Part shown: positions 1 to 5,524 of the stretch, in pieces
Layout: the number at the start of each line of letters is the position of its first letter
Position numbering within the stretch: position 1 is the stretch's first letter
Source of the DNA: Bacillota bacterium
GTDB taxonomy: Bacteria > Bacillota > Clostridia > Clostridiales > Clostridiaceae
DNA: 12,756 bases
Assembly: GCA_023440105.1 (NCBI GenBank)
Contig: JAEXSY010000187.1
Span: 1 to 12,756 of the forward strand
Direction: 5' to 3'
Made by a program: the position numbers and the translations under genes
The notes under the pieces: generated by a model
Database searches by the model: none
What the model saw: only the letters and a program-made list of their open reading frames with translations
What the model was told of the DNA's origin: nothing

Positions 1-1192
1 TGCCAGAAGAGTCCGCATTATTGCAAGGGAACCGGATTTTACCTGTGCTAAGACAATAGCTGATAAGGTAAAGGCTCATGAAGGCATAGACATATACTTT
101 AATACAGAGATAGTAGAGATAGGGGGAAAAAATACCCTGGAGTTTGCTCGCTTCATAAATAATGAAACGGGAGAAACCTGGGAGTACACCCCGCCAAATC
201 CTAAGGAAACCTTCGGAGTATTTGTTTTTGCTGGCTATGTACCTGCCACAGGGCTTTTTAAAGGCAAGATAGAATTAGATAACATGGGATATATCATCAC
301 CGATGAGAATCAGAAAACTTCAGTAGAGGGAGTTTATGGTGCTGGTGATGTCTGTGTTAAGAATTTAAGACAGGTGGTAACGGCCGTTGCCGATGGTGCA
401 ATAGCTGCTGTTTCCTTAGAAAAGTATATAGAAGAAAAATATAGAGAGTTGGGACTTGAAAGAAGTCAGATAGAAGAAAGAAAGCAGAATGACAGTAAGA
501 TTCCTGAAGGCTCAGGATCTGAAGTTCAAAAGTTAACCCAAGAGGATACCCCAGGAGGTACCTATATAACTTCAGAGATGGCATCACAGCTTAAATCTAT
601 ATTCGGTAAATTTCAAAGGGGTATTAACCTGATAACAATATTGGATGATAGACCCATATCAAAGGAGCTTAAAGAATTTTTAAAAGAAATAGAGCCTCTT
701 AGTGATAAGGTTACCCTTAAGTTTATTAATTCTGGCACAGAGGAAGCGGAAAAATACAGCTCTATAGCAAAGGATTATCCAGCTTTGATGCTTTTCACTG
801 AAGAGGAGGAGTATTTAAGAGTTCAGTATCATGGAGTACCAGGAGGTCACGAATTCAATTCCTTTATACTAGCTCTTTATAATGGAGCTGGACCAGGTCA
901 GCCTCTGGATGAAGCTGTTAGACAGTCTGTTATGTCCATTAATACAGAGGCTCATCTAAGGGTATTTATGTCGCTATCCTGCACCATGTGTCCTGAAATG
1001 GTTATGGCTGCTCAAAGAATAGCTATATTGAATCCTAAGGTAAGCACTGAGATTTTTGATTTAGCCCATTACCCTGAATACAAAGAAAAGTATACTATAA
1101 TGAGCGTTCCCTGCTTTGTTATAAATGATGATGCTGTACATTTTGGGAAAAAGACTTTAGAACAGCTGTCACAGCTACTACAGAATACTTAA
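1..1192 (+). CDS. Thioredoxin-reductase-type flavoprotein with C-terminal double thioredoxin-fold module (5' partial)
   Basis: The reading frame is open from base 2, so the gene begins upstream of the window; 396 residues are visible. The first ~130 are the end of the NAD(P)H domain and the C-terminal FAD-binding part of a low-Mr thioredoxin reductase/AhpF flavoprotein, shown by the VYGAGDV motif and the following QVVTAVADGAIAA. A charged linker (about 135-190) leads to two thioredoxin-like folds, the second with a redox CTMC motif at visible residues 327-330 and a cis-Pro segment SVPC near 370. This resembles the AhpF N-terminal module, but here it sits at the C-terminus. It probably relays electrons from a reduced nucleotide through FAD to a dithiol that reduces a peroxiredoxin, disulfide or persulfide. 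The NADPH-binding HRRxxxR pattern of classical TrxR is not kept (IIAREPDFT), so cofactor choice is open. It ends before an inverted repeat and is probably a separate unit from cstR. An internal ATG at 284 is not a plausible start. Confidence 0.85.
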   Translation, partial: ARRVRIIAREPDFTCAKTIADKVKAHEGIDIYFNTEIVEIGGKNTLEFARFINNETGETWEYTPPNPKETFGVFVFAGYVPATGLFKGKIELDNMGYIITDENQKTSVEGVYGAGDVCVKNLRQVVTAVADGAIAAVSLEKYIEEKYRELGLERSQIEERKQNDSKIPEGSGSEVQKLTQEDTPGGTYITSEMASQLKSIFGKFQRGINLITILDDRPISKELKEFLKEIEPLSDKVTLKFINSGTEEAEKYSSIAKDYPALMLFTEEEEYLRVQYHGVPGGHEFNSFILALYNGAGPGQPLDEAVRQSVMSINTEAHLRVFMSLSCTMCPEMVMAAQRIAILNPKVSTEIFDLAHYPEYKEKYTIMSVPCFVINDDAVHFGKKTLEQLSQLLQNT

Positions 1193-1198
1193 ATTAAC

Positions 1199-1238
1199 TT
1201 CAATGGCTGCTGTTAAAGTGAGAACAGCAGCCATTGAA
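1199..1238 (+). terminator. 16-bp perfect inverted repeat after the flavoprotein gene, probable terminator
   Basis: Arms 1199-1214 and 1223-1238 are perfectly complementary (core CAATGGCTGCTGTT) around an 8-nt loop. It lies 6 nt after the flavoprotein stop codon, as a terminator should. The tract that follows is A-rich (AAATAAAAATC) with only scattered T, so as an intrinsic terminator it is atypical. It could instead be a 3'-end stabilising hairpin. Confidence 0.55.
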
Positions 1239-1269
1239 AATAAAAATCATTATTTATTAAAAATAACTA

Positions 1270-1298
1270 TTGACAATATACCCTAGGGGGTATACAAT
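1270..1298 (+). promoter_or_regulatory. Sigma-A-type promoter of cstR
   Basis: A perfect TTGACA -35 box (1270-1275) is followed after 17 nt by TACAAT (1293-1298). Transcription would begin near 1305, before the cstR ATG at 1341. The spacer is occupied by the CstR-like operator, so repressor binding would block polymerase. Confidence 0.8.
1277..1294 (+). promoter_or_regulatory. CstR/CsoR-type operator, site 1
   Basis: TATACCC-TAGG-GGGTATA is a 7-4-7 inverted repeat with fully complementary arms. G/C tracts flanked by ATA/TAT are typical of CsoR-family operators. It lies between the -35 and -10 boxes of the cstR promoter, implying autorepression released by per/polysulfides. Confidence 0.8.
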
Positions 1299-1329
1299 AT
1301 GATTAACATAAAAAAAGACAGGATATTTA

Positions 1330-1336
1330 GAGGTGA
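1330..1336 (+). promoter_or_regulatory. Ribosome binding site that fixes the cstR start
   Basis: GAGGTGA matches the 16S anti-Shine-Dalgarno complement and ends 4 nt before ATG 1341. It supports that ATG over the in-frame ATG at 1299, which overlaps the -10 region. Confidence 0.7.
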
Positions 1337-1340
1337 GAAA

Positions 1341-1601
1341 ATGAAATATGATCATCAAATGGTTAATAGAGTTAAAAGAGTAGAAGGACAGCTAAGGGGT
1401 ATCCTAAAAATGATGGAAGAGGATAAGGAATGTAAAGATGTGATAACACAGCTTTCTGCAGTACGCTCAGCCATTGATAAGACTATAGGACTAATAGTTA
1501 GTGAAAATCTAGTAAAGTGTGTGGTTGAAGGAGAGCAGGGAGAAGAAGACAAGCAAAAGCTAATACAGGAAGCTGTAAACCTACTGGTTAAAAGCAGATA
1601 A
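1341..1601 (+). CDS. cstR: CsoR-family persulfide-sensing repressor (CstR-like)
   Basis: An 86-residue all-helical DUF156/CsoR-family repressor. Starting at ATG 1341 gives MKYDHQMVNRVKRVEGQLRG, with the family signature RVxRVEGQLRGI at about residues 10-21. The thiols fall at C31 and C60, the positions known for CstR of Staphylococcus aureus. The histidine that completes the copper site in CsoR, four residues before the second cysteine, is Asn56 here. That argues for sulfane-sulfur sensing by a C31-C60' di-, tri- or tetrasulfide bridge rather than Cu(I) sensing. The operators in front of it and the following sulfur-transfer genes support this. A longer in-frame start at 1299 would add 14 residues, but it lies upstream of the predicted transcription start. 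It probably controls itself and the downstream genes up to the exporter. Confidence 0.9.
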   Translation: MKYDHQMVNRVKRVEGQLRGILKMMEEDKECKDVITQLSAVRSAIDKTIGLIVSENLVKCVVEGEQGEEDKQKLIQEAVNLLVKSR

Positions 1602-1607
1602 TTTTTT

Positions 1608-1637
1608 TTGATAAAAATATACCCCCAGGGGTAAAAA
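1608..1637 (+). promoter_or_regulatory. Possible second CstR-controlled promoter
   Basis: TTGATA (1608-1613) is followed after 18 nt by TAAAAA (1632-1637), with operator site 2 in the spacer, as at the cstR promoter. The -10 box is weak, so this is a tentative call. It would let the sulfur-transfer genes be transcribed independently of cstR. Confidence 0.4.
1618..1635 (+). promoter_or_regulatory. CstR/CsoR-type operator, site 2
   Basis: TATACCC-CCAG-GGGTAAA has the same 7-4-7 layout as site 1, with one mismatch in the right arm. It lies in the short gap between cstR and the membrane-anchored rhodanese gene. Confidence 0.7.
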
Positions 1638-1659
1638 GTGAGGATAAGGAGCAAATTTA

Positions 1660-2019
1660 ATGGGAACTATGGAATATGTAATTTTAATTCTTGGTGCACT
1701 ATATCTAATCTGGAGGTTTATACCTACAAAGGGTATAAAGCAGATAACTACCTCAGACCTTAAGGAAGAGCTTAAAAATAAAAACAATCAATTTATAGAT
1801 GTGAGAACTCCTGGAGAGTTTAAGCAAAATAGCATTAAAAGCTTTAAAAATGTACCTCTTAATGAGCTAGCAAATAATGCAGAAGCTTTAGATAAGGATA
1901 GGCCAGTAGTGGTAATCTGCCAGAGCGGTATGAGGAGCAGCAATGCTGCAAGGCTTTTAAAGAAAAAGGGATTTAAAGAAATAATAAATGTAAAGGGCGG
2001 AATGAACGCCTGGAGATAA
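1660..2019 (+). CDS. Membrane-anchored single-domain rhodanese
   Basis: 119 residues. Residues ~5-21 (EYVILILGALYLIWRFI) form one hydrophobic segment. The basic stretch behind it (PTKGIK) predicts that the catalytic domain faces the cytoplasm. Residues ~28-119 are a rhodanese domain with FIDVRTPGEF at 45-54, the active-site loop CQSGMRS with catalytic C87, and the closing KGGMNAW motif. Such proteins carry a cysteine persulfide and pass sulfane sulfur between donors and acceptors. It resembles TM-rhodaneses such as B. subtilis YqhL. AAGGAG at 1646-1651 precedes the ATG by 8 nt. As the first gene after cstR and operator site 2, it probably hands sulfur to the TusA/DsrE carriers. The membrane position could suit sulfur from a respiratory or transport step, which is an inference. 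Confidence 0.88.
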   Translation: MGTMEYVILILGALYLIWRFIPTKGIKQITTSDLKEELKNKNNQFIDVRTPGEFKQNSIKSFKNVPLNELANNAEALDKDRPVVVICQSGMRSSNAARLLKKKGFKEIINVKGGMNAWR

Positions 2020-2068
2020 ACATTCACAGATAAAAAAATATATATAAAGTAATTAGGAGGAAGCAACA

Positions 2069-2365
2069 ATGAGAGAAATAACTGCTAAGGAAGTAGAAAA
2101 ATTATTAAATGAAGGAAAAGAGCTTAATATTATTGATGTAAGAGAGGCTGATGAGGTAGCACAGGGAATGATACCAGGAGCAGTGCATATACCCCTAAGG
2201 GCAATTCCAGCAAGATACTTAGAGCTAGATAATAATAAAGAATATATAATGGTATGCCGTTCTGGAGCAAGAAGCTCACAGGCAACTCGATTTTTAGAAG
2301 AAGAAGGCTTCGACGTTATTAATATGAAGGGCGGAATGATGAGCTGGAAGGGAAAAACTGAATAA
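2069..2365 (+). CDS. Single-domain cytosolic rhodanese
   Basis: 98 residues, a minimal rhodanese fold without a leader or anchor. It shows NIIDVREADEV at 20-30, GAVHIPL at 37-43, the active loop CRSGARS with catalytic C63, and KGGMMSW near the C-terminus. The RS-rich loop resembles persulfide and thiosulfate sulfurtransferases of the GlpE/PspE type. AGGAGG at 2055-2060 is 8 nt before the ATG. It follows the TM-rhodanese by 49 nt on the same strand and shares the end motif KGGM-x-x-W, so the two could be old paralogs. The likely role is exchange of sulfane sulfur among low-molecular-weight thiols and the TusA and DsrE carriers encoded next. The specific partner is unknown. Confidence 0.9.
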   Translation: MREITAKEVEKLLNEGKELNIIDVREADEVAQGMIPGAVHIPLRAIPARYLELDNNKEYIMVCRSGARSSQATRFLEEEGFDVINMKGGMMSWKGKTE

Positions 2366-2411
2366 TTATAGAGTTTATAATTGGTAAGTATTATTAAGGA
2401 GGAAAGTGTAA

Positions 2412-2984
2412 ATGAAAAATATAAAGGTTGATTTATCAGTAGATGCAAAGGGCTTATCCTGCCCTATGCCAATAGTAAGGGTTAAAAAGGGCATGGCTCA
2501 ATTAGAGTCAGGTCAGGTGGTTGAGCTTCAAGCTACAGATAAAGGATCTATGGCTGATATAAAAGCTTGGGCAGATAGTACAGGACACCAGTACTTAGGA
2601 AGTCTTCAGGAGGAGGGAGTATTTAAACACTATCTTAGAAAATCTTCCTCTGATGAAGTTATTGAAAAAAAACATCCTGTTACAGCAACCAATGAAGAGC
2701 TGATGAAAAAGCTAGCTGATAAGGAAGATATTCAGGTTGTAGATGTGAGAGAAGAAGCAGAGTATGCCTTTGCTCATATACCTGGTGCTGTATCTCTTCC
2801 TATAGGAGAACTAGAGGACAAGCTTGATAACCTATCTAAGGATAAGGAAGTGTATGTGATCTGCAGGACAGGACATAGAAGCGATTTAGCAGCACAAAAG
2901 CTTACAGCTAAGGGCTTTGATAAGGTTGTTAATGTTGTTCCTGGTATGACCGATTGGACAGGAGACCTAGAAGGAATAAACTAA
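2412..2984 (+). CDS. TusA-rhodanese fusion sulfur carrier (YrkF-like)
   Basis: 190 residues in two domains. Residues ~5-76 are a TusA/SirA fold with the diagnostic Cys-Pro motif LSCPMPIV (C17). After a charged linker, residues ~90-190 are a rhodanese with VVDVREEAEY, HIPGAVSLP and the active loop CRTGHRS (C151). The two cysteines can pass a persulfide between them within one chain. Domain order and length match Bacillus YrkF. In the S. aureus cst operon the equivalent activity is in CstA, which joins rhodanese, TusA and DsrE; here DsrE is the next separate gene. AAGGAGG at 2396-2402 is 9 nt before the ATG. It should act in the cytosol, moving sulfur toward the dioxygenase fusion or to biosynthesis. 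Confidence 0.92.
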   Translation: MKNIKVDLSVDAKGLSCPMPIVRVKKGMAQLESGQVVELQATDKGSMADIKAWADSTGHQYLGSLQEEGVFKHYLRKSSSDEVIEKKHPVTATNEELMKKLADKEDIQVVDVREEAEYAFAHIPGAVSLPIGELEDKLDNLSKDKEVYVICRTGHRSDLAAQKLTAKGFDKVVNVVPGMTDWTGDLEGIN

Positions 2985-3060
2985 TATAGTAATTTTCATA
3001 AAGTAGTATAGAAAATAAAAATAATTAATTATATATGTAAATATTAAGGAGGAAACAAAA

Positions 3061-3456
3061 ATGAGTAAAAAGGTAGCTATTATAGCAAGTAATGGAGATA
3101 TATTTAATGCTTATAAGGTTTTTAATATTGCTAATGCAGCAGCAGCAACAGACATGGAGGTAGCAGTTTTCTTTACCTTTGAAGGGTTGAACCTTATTCA
3201 CAAGCAGGGAGTTAAAAATATAGTAATGCCACAGGGCATGGAGCAGCTAGAGGAAGGCTTTAAAAAGGCCAATGTACCTTCTGTTGAGGAGCTTGCTTCC
3301 ATGGCACAGGAAATGGATGTTAAGTTTATTGCATGCCAGATGACTATGGATGTTATGGGAATAGAGAAGGAGCACTTAATGGATGGTATAGAAGTTGGTG
3401 GTGCTGTAACCTTCTTGGAATTTGCTAAAAACGCAGATATTACTTTAAGCTTCTAA
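3061..3456 (+). CDS. DsrE2-like sulfur carrier protein
   Basis: 131 residues of the DsrE/DsrF/DrsH-like superfamily. The start KVAIIASNGDIFNAYKVFNI, the middle EVAVFFTFEGLNLI and the ACQMTMDVMGI segment with Cys92 are typical of the DsrE2 group, represented by YrkE in Bacillus. The single cysteine in that segment is the expected persulfide-carrying residue. The protein is somewhat shorter than the ~160-residue relatives, mainly in the middle region. Despite hydrophobic stretches it is expected to be a soluble or membrane-peripheral alpha/beta protein. A strong AAGGAGG at 3046-3052 lies 8 nt before the ATG. Its position between the TusA-rhodanese and the dioxygenase fusion supports a place in a thiol relay: TusA and DsrE partners exchange sulfur in several bacteria. 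The direction of flow cannot be read from sequence. Confidence 0.88.
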   Translation: MSKKVAIIASNGDIFNAYKVFNIANAAAATDMEVAVFFTFEGLNLIHKQGVKNIVMPQGMEQLEEGFKKANVPSVEELASMAQEMDVKFIACQMTMDVMGIEKEHLMDGIEVGGAVTFLEFAKNADITLSF

Positions 3457-3472
3457 TTTTTTTTAAAAAAAT

Positions 3473-3490
3473 AATACCTAGGGGGGTATA
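3473..3490 (+). promoter_or_regulatory. CstR/CsoR-type operator, site 3
   Basis: AATACCT-AGGG-GGGTATA follows the 7-4-7 layout with two arm deviations from site 1. It ends 5 nt before the ATG of the dioxygenase fusion. TATACT and TATAAT -10-like strings follow, but no convincing -35 box lies upstream. Confidence 0.6.
3480..3486 (+). promoter_or_regulatory. Unusual ribosome binding site inside operator site 3
   Basis: TAGGGGGGT (3479-3487) corresponds to TAAGGAGGT with two A-to-G changes, so it can pair with the 16S tail using two G-U pairs. It ends 9 nt before ATG 3496. The gene shows no other Shine-Dalgarno sequence, unlike its AAGGAGG-preceded neighbours. Confidence 0.55.
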
Positions 3491-3495
3491 CTATA

Positions 3496-4623
3496 ATGAG
3501 TATAAGAAAAGTAAACGCACAGGAAATAACTAAAAAAGTATTTGATAAAGAAAAATTATTTATATTAGATGTTAGAAATAATAATGAATTTAAGGGCTGG
3601 AAAATAGAAGGACAGAACTTCACCCATCTTAATGTACCTTATTTTGACCTCTTAGATGGAATTGATGATATTAAGGATAAGCTTCCAAAGGATGAAGAAT
3701 TACTAGTAGTTTGTGCTAAAGAAGGTTCCTCTGTTATGGTAGCAGAAATGCTGGACGAAGCTGGCTTTAAGGCTTCCTATCTTGAAGGAGGCATGAAGAG
3801 CTACAGTGAATATCTAGAGCCTGTTAAGATAGCTGATCTAAAAGATGGTGGGGAGTTATATCAATTTGTTCGTATAGGTAAAGGATGTCTCTCTTATATG
3901 GTTATATCTGATGGTGAGGCGGCTATAATAGATGCAACTAGATTCATTGATAGATATATTAATTTTGCTGAAGAAAAGGGTGCTAAGATAACCAATGTCT
4001 TTGATACACATCTTCATGCAGACCATATCTCTGGAGGACGCTTTATCGCTGAAAGAACAGGAGCAAGCTATTACCTTCCACCTAAGGATGCAGAGGAAGT
4101 AACCTTCAGTTACAAGCCTCTAGAGGATGGAGTAGAGGTAGCCATTGGAAGCAGCTCAGTAAATATTCATGCTCTATATTCTCCAGGTCATACTATAGGC
4201 TCAACCTCCTTTATAATTGATGATAGCTATCTATTAACAGGAGATATATTGTTTATCGATTCCATCGGAAGGCCAGACCTGGCAGGCCTTGCAGAAGATT
4301 GGGTTGGGGATTTAAGAGAAAGCCTATATAAAAGATATAGAGAGCTTTCCTATGACCTTCTAGTGCTTCCTGCTCACTTTATGATAATAGAGGAGCTTAA
4401 TGAGGATGGTAGTGTTTACAAAAAGCTAGGAGAACTTTTTGAAAAGAATCATGGCCTTAATATAAAGGATGAAGAAGAATTCAGAAATATGGTTACAAAG
4501 AATCTTCCTCCTCAGCCTAATGATTATAAGGATATAAGACAGACCAATATGGGTAAGATATCTCCTGATGAAGACAGGCAGAGAGAGATGGAAATCGGAC
4601 CTAACAGGTGTGCAGTAAGATAA
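3496..4623 (+). CDS. Rhodanese-metallo-beta-lactamase fusion, persulfide dioxygenase type (CstB/YrkH-like)
   Basis: 375 residues. The N-terminal ~110 form a rhodanese domain with FILDVRNNNEF and a cysteine loop CAKEGSS (C73) that lacks the usual arginine. From ~120 a metallo-beta-lactamase domain follows with THLHADH (H172, H174, D176, H177), SPGHT (H232), TGD (D250), the ETHE1-type GRPDL segment (259-262) and PAHF (H293). These are the metal ligands of iron-dependent persulfide dioxygenases, which oxidise R-SSH with O2 to sulfite. A rhodanese domain could combine sulfite and persulfide into thiosulfate. CstB has its MBL domain first, so the order here is reversed. The ~60-residue C-terminal tail ends in GPNRCAVR with a terminal cysteine. 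The ribosome binding site lies in operator site 3. A weak hairpin separates it from the exporter gene. Oxygen use is inferred from family. Confidence 0.9.
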   Translation: MSIRKVNAQEITKKVFDKEKLFILDVRNNNEFKGWKIEGQNFTHLNVPYFDLLDGIDDIKDKLPKDEELLVVCAKEGSSVMVAEMLDEAGFKASYLEGGMKSYSEYLEPVKIADLKDGGELYQFVRIGKGCLSYMVISDGEAAIIDATRFIDRYINFAEEKGAKITNVFDTHLHADHISGGRFIAERTGASYYLPPKDAEEVTFSYKPLEDGVEVAIGSSSVNIHALYSPGHTIGSTSFIIDDSYLLTGDILFIDSIGRPDLAGLAEDWVGDLRESLYKRYRELSYDLLVLPAHFMIIEELNEDGSVYKKLGELFEKNHGLNIKDEEEFRNMVTKNLPPQPNDYKDIRQTNMGKISPDEDRQREMEIGPNRCAVR

Positions 4624-4629
4624 TTTGCT

Positions 4630-4650
4630 AGGGACCTTAAACAGGTCCCT
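4630..4650 (+). terminator. Short hairpin between the dioxygenase fusion and the exporter gene, possible attenuator
   Basis: AGGGACCT (4630-4637) and AGGTCCCT (4643-4650) form an 8-bp GC-rich stem with a 5-nt loop, followed by TTATTAAAT. The T-tract is short, so partial termination that lowers exporter expression is more likely than a full stop. Confidence 0.5.
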
Positions 4651-4675
4651 TTATTAAATATAAAGGAGAAAATAG

Positions 4676-5452
4676 ATGGATTTTTCATATATAATAACAA
4701 TATTTTTAATAGGCTTTATAGGTTCCTATGTATCAGGAATGCTGGGCATAGGGGGTTCTATAATAAAGTATCCAATGCTTTTATATATACCACCGCTCTT
4801 TGGACTGGCAGCCTTTAGTGCCCATGAGGTTTCAGGAATTAGTGCAGTTCAAGTATTCTTTGCTACTATTGGTGGAATTATGGCCTATAGAAAAGGCGGT
4901 TTTTTAAATAAAAAGCTTATAGCCTATATGGGTACAAGTATTCTAATAGGTAGCTTATTAGGAGGATATAGCTCTAAGTTTTTGTCAGAAGGAACTATTA
5001 ATATAATTTATGGTGTCCTTGCACTGTTAGCAGCCATAATGATGTTCATACCAAAGAAAGGCTCCGATGATATTCCTATGGAGGAGGTAAGCTTTAATAA
5101 GCCTCTAGCAGCTGGGCTTTCTTTTATAGTGGGTGTAGGCTCAGGAATTGTAGGAGCTGCCGGTGCCTTTTTGCTAGTTCCTATAATGCTGGTGGTTTTA
5201 AAAATTCCAACCCGTATGACCATAGCATCCTCATTAGCAATTACCTTTATCTCTTCAATAGGCTCCATGGCAGGAAAGCTTACTACAGGACAGGTGGAGC
5301 TTGTGCCTGCATTAATAATGGTAGTAGCTAGTCTAATTGCATCTCCCTTAGGAGCAGCCTTTGGTAAGAAGGTCAATGCTAAGGTGCTAAAAAATGTTTT
5401 GGCTGTGATTATCCTTGCTACAGCAGTAAAGATATGGCTTGAAATATTATAA
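4676..5452 (+). CDS. TauE/SafE-family sulfite/organosulfur exporter
   Basis: 258 residues, strongly hydrophobic, with about eight predicted membrane segments. The protein shows the internal duplication of TauE/SafE transporters: the motif GMLGIGGSIIKYPML at ~21-35 recurs as GIVGAAGAFLLVPIML at ~155-170. A hydrophilic loop KKGSDDIPMEEVSFNKP separates the halves. Family members export sulfite, sulfoacetate and related anions; homologs accompany the cst operon of S. aureus and the yrk cluster of B. subtilis. Here it would remove sulfite or thiosulfate made by the upstream dioxygenase fusion, which is an inference from context. AAAGGAG at 4662-4668 lies 7 nt before the ATG. It is the last gene of the operon, ending just before a strong terminator shared with the convergent asd gene. 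Confidence 0.9.
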   Translation: MDFSYIITIFLIGFIGSYVSGMLGIGGSIIKYPMLLYIPPLFGLAAFSAHEVSGISAVQVFFATIGGIMAYRKGGFLNKKLIAYMGTSILIGSLLGGYSSKFLSEGTINIIYGVLALLAAIMMFIPKKGSDDIPMEEVSFNKPLAAGLSFIVGVGSGIVGAAGAFLLVPIMLVVLKIPTRMTIASSLAITFISSIGSMAGKLTTGQVELVPALIMVVASLIASPLGAAFGKKVNAKVLKNVLAVIILATAVKIWLEIL

Positions 5453-5456
5453 AATT

Positions 5457-5504
5457 AAAGGGCTCTGTACTTAATTATTATTATTAATAAGTACAGAGCC
5501 CTTT
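5457..5504. terminator. Bidirectional intrinsic terminator between the sulfur operon and asd
   Basis: AAAGGGCTCTGTACTTA (5457-5473) and its exact complement (5488-5504) form a 17-bp stem with a 14-nt A/T loop. CCCTTTTATT follows on the + strand and CCCTTTAATTTT on the - strand. It lies between convergent stop codons. Confidence 0.9.
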
Positions 5505-5524
5505 TATTCCTCTATGATTATATC

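Noticed and set aside
284..1192. Flavoprotein gene starting at ATG 284
   Set aside because: The same frame stays open to the window start and encodes the matching NAD(P)H-domain sequence, so the ATG is internal.
2188..2205. Fourth operator-like string TATACCCCTAAGGG inside the free rhodanese gene
   Set aside because: The left arm fits but the right arm reads GGGCAAT, and the bases encode the conserved rhodanese HIPL segment, so coding constraint explains it.
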